NCBI RefSeq assembly: GCF_026626745.1
Contig: NZ_JAPNJW010000002.1
Location: 868,001 to 932,000 of the forward strand
From: Nannocystis sp. RBIL2
Lineage (GTDB): Bacteria > Myxococcota_A > Polyangia > Nannocystales > Nannocystaceae
Length of the DNA stretch: 64,000 bases
Direction: 5' to 3'
In this document: in pieces, positions 1-10,000 of the stretch
How positions within the stretch are numbered: position 1 is the stretch's first letter
How the letters are laid out: each line of letters starts with the position of its first letter
Position numbers and translations under genes: made by a program
Notes under the pieces: model-generated
Told to the model about the DNA's origin: nothing
Databases searched by the model: none
The model's input: the letters and a program-made list of their open reading frames with translations, nothing else

Positions 1-318
1 CTTGCGCAGGCGGGCCTGCTCCGGGGTCTCCATCTGCTCGCAGATCGCGACCTTGAAGCCACGCTCGACCAGAGTGCGCAGGTAGCCGCCGATCGCGTGG
101 TACGGCACGCCCGCCATCGGCACCGGGTTCTCGACCTCGCCCTTGTCGCGGGTGGTGACTGCGATCTCGAGGACGGGCCCGACGGTGATCGCGTCGTCGA
201 AGAACATCTCGTAGAAGTCGCCCATCCGGAACATCACGATGGCGTCGGGGAACTGACGCTTGATGTCGAGGAACTGGCGCATGACCGGCGTGTCGGCCGA
301 GGTGTGCGGAGCGTTCAC
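1..318 (-). CDS. mutS: DNA mismatch repair protein MutS, N-terminal fragment
   Basis: Only the first 106 codons are present; the gene runs off the left edge. The GTG start at 318 gives VNAPHTSADTPVMRQFLDIK, followed by the MutS domain I signature FRMGDFYEMFFDDA and then MAGVPYHAIGGY, both hallmarks of mismatch-binding domain I. MutS recognises mispaired bases and recruits MutL. A weak -10-like TATAGA lies 10 bases upstream of the start (complement of 328-333), so the leader may be very short. The gene lies downstream of the acyltransferase gene on the same strand, separated by about 165 bases. The family call is secure for this fragment. Confidence 0.93.
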   Translation of the reverse strand, partial: MNAPHTSADTPVMRQFLDIKRQFPDAIVMFRMGDFYEMFFDDAITVGPVLEIAVTTRDKGEVENPVPMAGVPYHAIGGYLRTLVERGFKVAICEQMETPEQARLRK

Positions 319-482
319 GGCCGAGTTTCTATAGCTCAGCGCGGCATCGCGCGGCACAGCGGGCACGGCGCATCGCGGCCGCGCGAAGAAAATTCTTTCT
401 GTAATGCCGCTGACAATTCGGGCAGCGGTCGCGCCAGCTTCGCGGCCCCGCGGCCGGCGAGACGACGAGGCTTCGCGGCGGC

Positions 483-1802
483 TCAGGCGACGATGTCGGC
501 GAGCGCGAGGATCTCGGCGCGGATGGCCCGGCGTTCGTCGCTCAGGTGCGCGAGCAAGTTGCGGCGCACGAGGAACAGACCGAGGCCGTGGGCCGCGGCG
601 CGCACCGTGGCGAAGCGCTCCCAGAAGTGGAGCGCGGCCCAGCCGGCGGTCGGCGCGAACAAAAGGCCCGCGACCAGCCCGGCCTGCAGGCCCCAGGCGT
701 AGCCGGCGCCGAGGCCGACGAGCAACCACGTGAGCGGGAAGAAGGTCATGGCCGCGAGCAGCTTGCCGGTGGCCAGCATGTCCTCGTACTGGCCGGCGAC
801 GCGGGCGGCGACCATGCCGCTGGCCCGATATGCGAGGTAGTGGATCGCAGTGCCGGCGAGCGCGAGCGGGAACACGACGCCGAGCGCGAACAGGCTGCGG
901 AGGGCGTAGCGCAGGCTGGCGGCGAAGGTGATGTTGTGGGGCGCGAGGTGATCGGGGCCGAGGCCGAGCTCGGCGAGGTCGCGCTGGTAGCGGAGCACGC
1001 GGGCGACCAAAGCGTCAAGGCGCGCGGGGTCGCGGGCGCGCAGGCGGGCGTGGCCGGTGAGCAGCTTCTGGCGCAGTTCGAACGCCTCGGCGACGCTCCA
1101 CGCCTCCTCGCTGGCGGCGGTGAAGATGTCCGAGGTGCGCTCGACGAGCGAGAGGATCTCGTGGTCGTCGCCGTGCAAGGTGACGGCGCGCAGGGCCACG
1201 TCGATGTCGCGGGTCAGCGCCGCGACCGCGCCCGGCGGCGGCTCGCCGCGGGCGTCGAGCGGGGCGTACGGGACGCTCAGCGGGGCGCCGAAGTAGACCA
1301 GGGCGTCGCTGCGGAACCGCGCCTTGGCGGTGTAGAAGAGGCCGGCCGGGATGATCGTGAGGTCTTCGAGACCTGTCCCGAGGGCAATGCGCGCCGCGCC
1401 GGTCTTGATCGGCTTGAGGTCGGGGTCCGAGTGCGAGGTGCCCTCGGGGAAGATGGCGACGGCCTGGCCGCGCAGCAGCAGCTCGCGCGCGTGGCGGAAG
1501 GTGTCCTGGTTGTCGACGCGCGCGCCGCCCTCGTCCTGGCGGCGGGACACGGGGATCGAGTCGAACGCGCGGACGATGGCCCCGAGGACAGGTGTCTTGA
1601 ACAGCGGCGCCTTGGCCAGGAACGACACCGGTCGCGGCGACAGACACAGCAGGAAGGCCGGGTCGATCAGCGCGTTGGGGTGGTTGAGCACGAACATCAC
1701 CGGGCCGTCGGCGGGCACGCGCGACAGGCCGTCGAGCTCGATCCGGCGGAAGAAGATCCGTAACGCGACCCCGAAGATCTGCTCGACGACGCGGCGCAGC
1801 AC
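483..1802 (-). CDS. PlsC-type lysophospholipid/glycerol-phosphate acyltransferase
   Basis: A 439-residue protein with the acyltransferase block NHPNALID at residues 40-47 and FPEGTS near residue 120. The His-to-Asp spacing is five residues rather than the classic four, as in the NHPNxLxD branch related to GPAT/Gat enzymes. This family transfers acyl chains to glycerol-3-phosphate or lysophosphatidate at the inner membrane. Residues about 295-400 hold several hydrophobic stretches (for example YALRSLFALGVVFPLALAG and TFFPLTWLLVGLGAGYAWG), so the C-terminal part is probably membrane embedded. It lies upstream of mutS and divergent from the aminotransferase gene, with 50 bases between the starts. 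Substrate position cannot be decided from sequence. Confidence 0.85.
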   Translation of the reverse strand: MLRRVVEQIFGVALRIFFRRIELDGLSRVPADGPVMFVLNHPNALIDPAFLLCLSPRPVSFLAKAPLFKTPVLGAIVRAFDSIPVSRRQDEGGARVDNQDTFRHARELLLRGQAVAIFPEGTSHSDPDLKPIKTGAARIALGTGLEDLTIIPAGLFYTAKARFRSDALVYFGAPLSVPYAPLDARGEPPPGAVAALTRDIDVALRAVTLHGDDHEILSLVERTSDIFTAASEEAWSVAEAFELRQKLLTGHARLRARDPARLDALVARVLRYQRDLAELGLGPDHLAPHNITFAASLRYALRSLFALGVVFPLALAGTAIHYLAYRASGMVAARVAGQYEDMLATGKLLAAMTFFPLTWLLVGLGAGYAWGLQAGLVAGLLFAPTAGWAALHFWERFATVRAAAHGLGLFLVRRNLLAHLSDERRAIRAEILALADIVA

Positions 1803-1810
1803 CCGGACAG

Positions 1811-1846
1811 TATAATGAGGATACGGCGCCCCGGGCGTGGTAAGGA
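1811..1846 (+). promoter_or_regulatory. Candidate -10 box and ribosome binding site for the aminotransferase gene
   Basis: A perfect TATAAT lies at 1811-1816 in otherwise GC-rich DNA. A Shine-Dalgarno-like AAGGA at 1842-1846 lies 6 bases before the ATG at 1853. No convincing -35 box is seen at the usual spacing, so this is a probable rather than proven promoter. Confidence 0.45.
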
Positions 1847-1852
1847 TCGCGG

Positions 1853-3127
1853 ATGTCGCCCGCCGCAGCCGAGCTCCGGAGCCGCTGGACCCTCGATCCC
1901 GAGGTCGTGTTCCTCAACCACGGCAGCTTTGGCGCCTGCCCCCGCGCGGTGCTCGCCGTTCAGGAGGAGCTGCGTCGGCGCATGGAGCGAGAGCCGGTGC
2001 GCTTCTTTCTCCGCGATCTGCAGGCCCCGCTCGCGGCCGCGCGCGAGGCGGTGGCCGCGTTCGTCGGCGCCGACCCGCACGACCTGGTGTTCGTGCGTAA
2101 CGCGACCGAGGGCGTCAACGCGATCCTGCGCTCGCTCGAGTTCGCCGCCGGCGACGAGCTGCTCATCACCTCGCACGGCTACAACGCGTGCAACAACGCC
2201 GCCCGTTACGTGGCTCTTCGGACAGGTGGCCGGGTCGTCACCGCCGCCCTGCCCTTCCCCATCTCCGGGCCCGAGGAGGCGGTCGCCGCGATCCTCGCCG
2301 CGCTCACGCCGCGCACCCGCCTGGCGCTCGTCGACCACATCACCAGCCCGACCGGCCTGCTGCTGCCGATCGCCACCATCGTCGCCGCCCTGCAGGAGCG
2401 CGGCGTCGACTGCCTGGTCGACGGCGCGCACGCGCCCGGCATGGTGCCGCTCGACCTCGACGCGATCGGCGCGGCCTACTACACCGGCAACCTGCACAAG
2501 TGGGTATGTGCGCCCAAGGGCGCGGCGATCCTGCACGTCCGCCGCGACCGCCAGGCCGCGATCCACCCGGCCGTGATCAGCCACGGCTTCAACCACTCGG
2601 GCCCCGGCTCGCGGCTGCACGCGGAGTTCGACTGGACCGGCACCGCCGACCCGACCCCCTGGCTGTGCGTGCCGGCGGCGCTGCAGGAGCTCGGCGGGAT
2701 GCTGCCCGGCGGCTGGCCCGAGGTGCAGGCGAGGAACCACGCGCTGGTGTGCGCCGGCCGCAAGATCGTGGCGGAGGCGATCGGCGCCGAGCTCCCCGCC
2801 CCCGAGGCCATGCTCGGCAGCCTGGCCAGCCTGCCCCTTCCGCCAGGCCCCGAAGGCCAGGTGGTCACGCCGCTGACGTCGGACCCGCTGCAGGACGCGC
2901 TGCTGCTGCGCCACGGCATCGAGGTGCCGCTGCCGCCGTGGCCGGCGCCGCCGCGGCGGCTGATCCGGATCTCCGCCCAGCTGTACAACGAGGTCGCCCA
3001 CTACGAGGCGCTGGCGCGCGCGCTGCGGGCCGAGCTCGAGGGAACTTTCGGACATGCCCTCATCGACATGTCTGAAAGGACACTCGACTGGGTGCCCGAC
3101 GGGACGCCCCCGCGCTCGCGCAAGTGA
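1853..3127 (+). CDS. Class V aminotransferase (isopenicillin-N-epimerase-like), PLP-dependent
   Basis: 424 residues. The N-terminal LDPEVVFLNHGSFGACPRAV and the internal FVRNATEGVN and VDGAHAPGMVPLDL are typical of the isopenicillin-N-epimerase/cysteine-desulfurase-like branch of class V aminotransferases. Lys216 in GNLHKW is the expected PLP Schiff-base lysine, and the Asp of VDGAHAPG should bind the pyridine nitrogen. The substrate is unknown. The C-terminal tail after about residue 400 is encoded by a hairpin repeat (3046-3077) and looks like an added extension. GPEGQV at 2846-2863 is another copy of the recurring hairpin-derived peptide. The stop lies 1 base from the stop of the convergent lipoprotein gene. 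Confidence 0.85.
   Translation: MSPAAAELRSRWTLDPEVVFLNHGSFGACPRAVLAVQEELRRRMEREPVRFFLRDLQAPLAAAREAVAAFVGADPHDLVFVRNATEGVNAILRSLEFAAGDELLITSHGYNACNNAARYVALRTGGRVVTAALPFPISGPEEAVAAILAALTPRTRLALVDHITSPTGLLLPIATIVAALQERGVDCLVDGAHAPGMVPLDLDAIGAAYYTGNLHKWVCAPKGAAILHVRRDRQAAIHPAVISHGFNHSGPGSRLHAEFDWTGTADPTPWLCVPAALQELGGMLPGGWPEVQARNHALVCAGRKIVAEAIGAELPAPEAMLGSLASLPLPPGPEGQVVTPLTSDPLQDALLLRHGIEVPLPPWPAPPRRLIRISAQLYNEVAHYEALARALRAELEGTFGHALIDMSERTLDWVPDGTPPRSRK
3046..3077. repeat. Hairpin repeat inside the 3' end of the aminotransferase gene
   Basis: TTTCGGACATG at 3046-3056 pairs with CATGTCTGAAA at 3067-3077 (11 pairs, one G-T) around a 10-base loop. It carries the GGACATG core seen throughout the window. 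Because it precedes the stop codon, it contributes the last residues of the enzyme. Confidence 0.7.
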
Positions 3128-3128
3128 G

Positions 3129-3986
3129 TCACTCGCCGCCGGCGGCCTCGAAGGCGCGCATGAAGGTCTCGGCGTCGACCTGGCAGGCGCGCAGCAGCTG
3201 CGGCAGCAAGGCGTTGAGGCGGTCGCCGCCCTCCTTGGCCGGGACCTTGTCGGCGGCCCACATGCGGGCGATCGCGTCGACGATGCCGATCAGGACCTCG
3301 ACGCGCACGCCGCTGCGTGACGACACCGGCGGGTACGACTGGCAGGTCTGACCGACGGCGGCGACCGCCTGGTCGGACCGGCCGGCGCGCACGAGCAGCG
3401 CGGGGGTGAAGATCCCGCAGTGATAGATGCTCAGCGACGAGGCCTCGTCGCTGTTGCCGCGCTTCTCGGCGGCGTCGGCGAGGGCGATGCAGCGGGTGCG
3501 GACCTCGTCGTAGCGGCCGGCGGCGAAGTGGACGTCGAGCTCGAGCGGATCGGCGAGGTTGCGATCGCGCAGCAGCTGGGCCTCCATCTCGGGGCAGCCG
3601 TACATGTCGACGAAGACCTCGACCTTGCCCGTGGGACATGGCACTTCGTACACGTCGACCATGTGCCCGCGGGCGTCAGGGCCGAGGCTGCCGGCGCGCG
3701 CATTGGAGGCGGCCTCGGCGTCGCCCTCGAACGGGTTGCCGCCGCCGGGGCAACGGAACTCGGCGGCGACGTACTGGTAGGAGTCGCGCGGGCCGCAGCG
3801 CGGGATCGGGGCCTGGGCGCTGCCGCTGCCCCCGCCGGTGCGGCTCTCGACGCTGGCGTCGTCGAACAGCTTGTCGGGCGCCGCGGCGCGAGCGTGCGGC
3901 GGCTCGGCGTCGCGCTTGCCGCCACGGCTGTGTCCGCCGCAGGCGACGAGCGCGAGGAAGAGGATGAGCGAGCGCGGCGCGGTCAT
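3129..3986 (-). CDS. Hypothetical lipoprotein
   Basis: 285 residues starting MTAPRSLILFLALVACGG, a short signal peptide with a lipobox ending in Cys at about residue 16. A Ser/Gly/Ala-rich linker follows, then a globular part with several Cys residues. The second half (ADPLELDVHFAAGRYDEVR, LADAAEKRGNSDEASSLS) looks helical and TPR-like, which suggests a protein-interaction role at the envelope. I do not recognise a named family. The gene lies 77 bases downstream of the alpha-2-macroglobulin gene in the same direction and may be cotranscribed with it. It contains CPTGKV, close to the peptide encoded by the hairpin family. Confidence 0.75.
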   Translation of the reverse strand: MTAPRSLILFLALVACGGHSRGGKRDAEPPHARAAAPDKLFDDASVESRTGGGSGSAQAPIPRCGPRDSYQYVAAEFRCPGGGNPFEGDAEAASNARAGSLGPDARGHMVDVYEVPCPTGKVEVFVDMYGCPEMEAQLLRDRNLADPLELDVHFAAGRYDEVRTRCIALADAAEKRGNSDEASSLSIYHCGIFTPALLVRAGRSDQAVAAVGQTCQSYPPVSSRSGVRVEVLIGIVDAIARMWAADKVPAKEGGDRLNALLPQLLRACQVDAETFMRAFEAAGGE

Positions 3987-4063
3987 CGTCGTCCCAATGG
4001 TTACACGAGGGACGCGCCGCGACCAGCCCCGCCGGCGGACGAGCCGCCGGCGGGGCCGCGAGC

Positions 4064-7000
4064 TCACTCGACCACGCGCACCTTGGTCGATGCGCCGTGG
4101 CCGAACAGCTCGGGCATGTACATCGCCTCGGCGCGCACGGGCGGCAGGCTGAACTCGCCGATCGTGGTCGCGCGGGCGGTGTAGCTGTACGTGTAGACGC
4201 CCGCCGGCATGTGGTCCGAGAACAGCAGCATGCGATCGTCGCGCATCTCGGTGTGGTCGAAGCGCCACCACGGGCGCCACCACCACCAACCGCCGAGCTC
4301 GCCGAAGAACGGCACGCTGCTGTCGACCGACTGGTTCTCGACCCCGCCCTGCACGTCGCGCAGGGTGGTCGAGAACTTGGCGTTCTGGCCCTCGAAGCCG
4401 GCCGGCAGCGGGTCGTCGACGACGACGAAGTTGGCCCGGTCCTTGGCGACGAGCGTGAGGTTGACGCGCACGAGCGCGCCGGCCTTGATCTGCCAGGTGC
4501 CGTCCTCGAGCTTCTTGACCGACTCGAGGTCGGGCTTGTCCCCGCCCTGCGCCAGCGGCTCGTAGCTGCGGTGCACGGTGAAGCCCTGCGACTCGGCCTT
4601 CATGGCCAGGTCGGCGGGCGCGTAGCGCAGCCCGAGCCGGTAGTAGAGGAGGCCCGGGCCGTCCTTGCTCAGCAGCAGCTCGCGCGGCTTCTGCTCGATC
4701 AGCTTCTTCATCGGGATCTGCTGCTCGACCACCGCCATGCTGCGGCCCTTGAAGGCGCGCTCGCCCGCGAACGCGCTGTCGAGCCAGACGCGCGCGACGT
4801 AGTCGGGCACGTCCTTCTCGATGGTGGTGAAGTAGCGGCTGGCCGCGAGCAGCGCCCAGGCGTTGGCGTGGGTGGTGCCCCACTGCCCGCCCTTCTGCGG
4901 ATCGCGGTCGTCGAGGATCCCCGCCATCACCTTGGGCAGCAGCGGGTCGGCCTCGGCCACCTCGAGCAGGGCCATCAGCGCGATCGCGTCGGTCTGCACG
5001 TCGGAGTGCATGAGCACCTGCAGGCCGAAGCCGTCGTCGCCCTCGCGCTTGCTCTCGGCGAAGTGCGCAGTCTTGGCGTTCTCGACCACCTTGGCCCGGA
5101 ACTCCTTGAGCAGCGCGTCGCGCGAGCCGGTCATGCCGTAGCGGTGCGCGGCCGACAGCAGCAGCGCGTGGGCGTACAGCGGCATCTCCTTGCGCTTGGC
5201 GTAGACGCGCTCGAACAGGTCGCTGCCGCGGCCGTCGCGGCTCATCAGCCACAGCGCGAAGGCCCGGCTGGTGTGATCGTAGAAGCGACCCCACGGCGTC
5301 GCCTCGCCGTTGCGGACGAAGTTGTCGAGGTAGGCCATCGCCCGGTCGATCGCGCCGTCGTCGACCTTGAAGCCGGCCGCCTTGCCCTCGAGCCAGGCGA
5401 AGGTCACCCACGCGGTCAGGTACGGCGAGCTGCGGGCCGGATCGTCCCAGTAGCGGAAGCCGCCGTCCCAGTTCTGCCGCGACTGCAGCCGCGCGACCCC
5501 CTCGGCGCCCAGCGCCTGCCGCTTGGCCAGGTCGCTGACGCTGGCGATCGGGAACTGCTCGAGCACCGGGCCGAGCACGAAGATCGGCAGCAGGCGGCTC
5601 GCCAGCTGCTCGGTGCATTCGTACCGATAGCCGACGAGGAAGTCGACCGCGTCCTCGAGGCCGGTCAGCGCGGTCGAGCTCATGCTCAGCTCGAGCCCGC
5701 CGAACGCCGGCAGCGCGTCCTCCGGGACCTTGAGCGTGCGCGCGGTGCTGGCGTCGGTCACGCCGTAGTCGGCGAACGCCTGCCGCGTCGCCGGGTAATG
5801 GACCGGCAGCGCGAGCTCGGTCGCGTCGCGGCCGCCGTTCGACAGCGCCGCGAACTGCACCCGCATGGTACCGACGCGATCGACGGCCATCGGGAACCGG
5901 ACCTCGCGCGACTCGCCGGCGGGGATCTCGACGCCCACGGTCGGCTCGCCGGAGATGACGACGTTGCTGCCGCGCGTGCCGACGAGGATCGCCTGCGGCT
6001 CGCTGGTCTGGTTGTCGACCATCACCGAGGCCTCGAACTTGTCGCCGAAGTTGGCGAACCGCGGCAGGCTCGGCCGCAGCATGATCGGCTTGCGCACCTT
6101 GACGTTGGCCTCGCCCGAGCCGAACCGATCGGCCTGATCGGGATCGACGGCGACCGCCATGATGCGGAAGCTGGTCAGGTTCTCCGGCATCGGGATCTCG
6201 ACGGTCGCCTCGCCGCTGGCGTCGATCGAAACCTCGGCGTTGAAGTACGCGGTGGTGGCGAACAGCGAGCGCAGCGAGATCGGCTGGTTCATCGCCACCG
6301 TGGCGTCGAGCGTCGCGGTCTGCGTGGCTTGCCGCTTGTTCTTCTGCATCAGGCCGTTGCTCGACTCGGCCTCCTTGCGCTCCTCGGCGACGGCCGCCGC
6401 CATGGGCATGGTCGGCGCCGGGGCGAAATGGTCGGCGGCCTTGTCGGCCATCGCGCCGCCGAGGGCGTAGCCGGCACCGCCGCCGCCGGGACCCCTGCCG
6501 CGGCGCCCGAGCCCCGTGTCACCATTGAGGCCTTCGGTCGGCTCGTCGGGCGGCGGCGCCGGCGGGGGCGGCGGCTCGACGTCCTTCTTCGCCAGCAAGA
6601 ACTGGCGCATGTCGTAGAGGCTGACGCCCGGGTCGCGGTCGTGGTGGAAGAACGCCAGCGGATCGGGGGTCTGAAAGCCCATCAGGCTCAGCACGCCCTC
6701 GTCGACCACCATCACCGCGACGGCGGCCTTCTGCGGCGCGCCGGCGGCGTCCTTGGCCTTGATCTTGAGCTTCAGCGTGTCCTTCGGCGCGACCTCCTGC
6801 TTCTCGGGCAGGACCTCGAGCGCGATCTTCTTGCGCGTCGCTTCGATCTTGAGGTCGACCTGACCGACGGCGAACGCGGGCCGGCCGAGGTCCTGTCCGG
6901 GCGGCGCGCCGGGCACGTCGACGCGGCCGCGCACCAGCAGCACCGAGGCGCGCACGTTGGGGAGCTGCGCCTCGTCGATCGGGACCTCGATGGTCGCCGC

Positions 7001-10000
7001 GCCGCCCTTCACCTCGATCGGGTAGTGCGAGACGATGCCCTCGCGGGCGATCACCACCAGGCCGCGCGCCTTGTCGAACGGCGAGCGCACCAGCACTGTG
7101 GCCTTCTCACCCGGCTCGTAGGTGCGCTTGTCGGGCACCATGTCGACGCGGTGCTGGTCTTGCTGCCACACCACCGCGTCCTCGCCGTAGACGTAGAACG
7201 GGTGCTTCGACAGCGACTTGTTGCCCTTCGGATCGGTGATGAGCGCGCGGATGTCGTAGCTGCCGGCCTTGTCGACCACGAGCTCGCAGTTCACGGGCGC
7301 GTCGGCCGAGACCAGCGCGCAGCTGCCGACCTCGACGTCGACCGTGTCGTACTTGTACTGCCACGATCCGTTCTCTTGCACCGCGGCGCGCGAGGTCTCC
7401 TTGCGCACCAGCTTGACCTGCACGTCGCGGCCGGTGATGCGCTTGCCGTCGACGTCGACGACCACCGCCTCGAGCCGCGCGCGCTCGCCGGCGCGGTAGA
7501 CCGAGCGATCGGCGCGCACGCCGGCGTACTCGCTCGCGGGGTGGACGACGTAGGTCGCGCGACCGGCGATCGCTTGCCGGTTCTCGTCGGTGACGTTGGC
7601 CTCGAGCGTGTAGGTCGACGCGCTCGGCGGATCCTCCGACTTCGGCCCGGCCGGCGGCACCGGCGTCTTCTCGCCCCACGGCGTCTCGACGGCGGCCAGC
7701 AGGTGGCTCACCGACAACAGGCCGCGCGCGTCGGTCTGACCGCTGCCCTGGCGCACCAGCATGCCGCTGCCGTACGGCCGCGGGAAGCCGATGCCCTTGC
7801 CGCGGTAGAAGCCTCCGCCGCCGAAGTCGATGTCGCCGCCCCACATCCACCACTCCGAGCCGCCCTGGCCGAACGTGAACGCCTCGTTCTCGCTGCCCGG
7901 CGGGCGGTACGGCGAGTCCTGGCGCCGCAGCGTGTAATCGGCCTGGGCCCCGACCATCGGCGCGCCGTGGAAGTAGCTGGCCTTGATGTCGGCCTGCAGC
8001 GTGTCGCCGTAGAGCAGCGGCGCCTCGGCCGACCGCTCGACCTTGACCTCGAACTCGGGCGCGCGGAACTGCTGCACCTCGAACGCGTGGTAGAACGAGC
8101 GCTCGCTCGAGAACAGCCCGCTCGGCGAGCTGACGTGCAATTGATAGCTGCCGGTGTCGCCGTCGGCCGGGATCGGGATGTCGATGCTGAAGGTGCCGAA
8201 CTGGCCGATCTTCAGCTCGCCCTTGCCGACCTCGTGGCCGCGCGGACCGGTGACCGTGTAGTTCGCGGACGTACCGGCGCGCCACAGCTGGACCTTGCCC
8301 GCGGGGCCGCGCGTCTCCTCGCGCACGATGCCCTGCATGTGCACCGTCTCGCCCGGCTTGTACGGCTGGCGATCGCTGTAGAAGAAGATCCGCGGCTCGT
8401 CCTCGCGGTTGGCGTGCATCCACACGCCCCACGAGTCGTCGGCCGTCTGCTGCAGCGGGATGTAGGCAGCCTCGCCCTGGTAGCGCGCGAGGATGTACGG
8501 CTGATCGTACATCGTGCCGTGCGTCAGCTCGGCGAGGCCGTCGGGGCCCGACTTGCCCGACCACACCGCACCGTCGAGCGCCATGTTGTGAAGGCCGAGC
8601 TCGACGCCGGGCAGCGGCTCACCGGTCTCGATGTCGGTGACGAGGATGACGCCGCTGTCGCTGTCGAGCGCCGCGGTCACGCCGAGGCGGGTGATCTGCA
8701 CGACCTGCGACAGCGACTGGTAGTAGTGCCAGCCGCCGTTGCCGAGCTCGTTCGAGCGCGCGCCGAGCAGCAGGAACTTGCCGGCGCCGGCGCCCAGCGC
8801 CTTGGTGTCGAGCGACAGGGTCGCGGCCTCGACGCGCGAGTCCCGGACCTCGAACAGCTTGTCCCACGTCGGCGACTTGAGCGGCTCGGGCCACTCGCCG
8901 TCGTAGCGGACGTGGCGGTCGACCAGGATCTTGCGCATCTCGCTCGGCTCGAACGAGCGGGCGCGGACCTCGACCGAGGTCAGGCCGGTGGCCTTGGCCT
9001 CGAGCACGCCGGAGTGGCTCGGCTCGAGCACGGCGGGGTCGACCGGGCGGTCGGCCCACTGCAGCGAGGCGTCGAGCGCCGGCAGCGTGACCGTCTTGCG
9101 GTACGGCGCCTTGAGCTCCTGGCCGTGGATGTCCTTCAGGCCAGGTTCGACCTCGATCGTGTAAGTGCCGAGGCCGCGGAACTTGCCGGTCAGGTGGATG
9201 TCGCCGGCCACCGTGACCTTGAGGTCGGGGACCTCGGGCGTGACGTGGACCTTCTTCTCGGCGTCCGGCGTCGACACCAGAGTGTTGGAGGCGCTGACGT
9301 GCAGCCCCGCCTGCGGGTTGCAATCCCAGTAGTACTGCGACGAGCAGCGCGGGCCGTCGAGCGTCAGCGGCGGGTACGTGCGGAACTTGAGCTTGATCGC
9401 CTTGCTCGGGTTCGGACCCTCGCCGTACACGCCAGCCGGGATCTCGACCGTATAGGCGGTGTTGGCCGTCAGCGCCGCCGCCGGCCGCAGCACGATCACA
9501 CGTTCCGCCGGACCCTGCTGCGCATACGAGCGGAACGGCTCGGGCAGCCCCGCCCACTGCTCGGGCGCCACCTGCGTGACGCTGACCAGCCCTGCCCCGC
9601 CCTTCACGCGCATGGCGGCCAGCAGCTTGTCGCGGTCGATGGCCTGGTTGAAGCGCAGCACCACCACGGTGTCGAGCGTGGCCGACTCGTACTCGCCGGG
9701 GGTGATCGACTCGACCTCCAGCGACGGCGTGGTGAACTGCCACTTCACCTCCTTCGCCAGCTTGGTGCCCATCGTCGACGTCTCGCCGGCCACGACCTTG
9801 GCCGTGTACGTGGTCGAGTACGGCATGCGGCCTTCGGGCTCGAACGCGATCATCTGCGTGCCGAGCCAGCGGAACTTGCCCGGGGGCAGCGGCTCGATGG
9901 TGAGCGGCGAGCGCTCGAGCTTCAGGTCGTCGATCGAGGCCAGCGGCACCATCGGCTGGTTGAACACCGCGGTGACCGAACCGACCAGGCCGGGCGCCTT

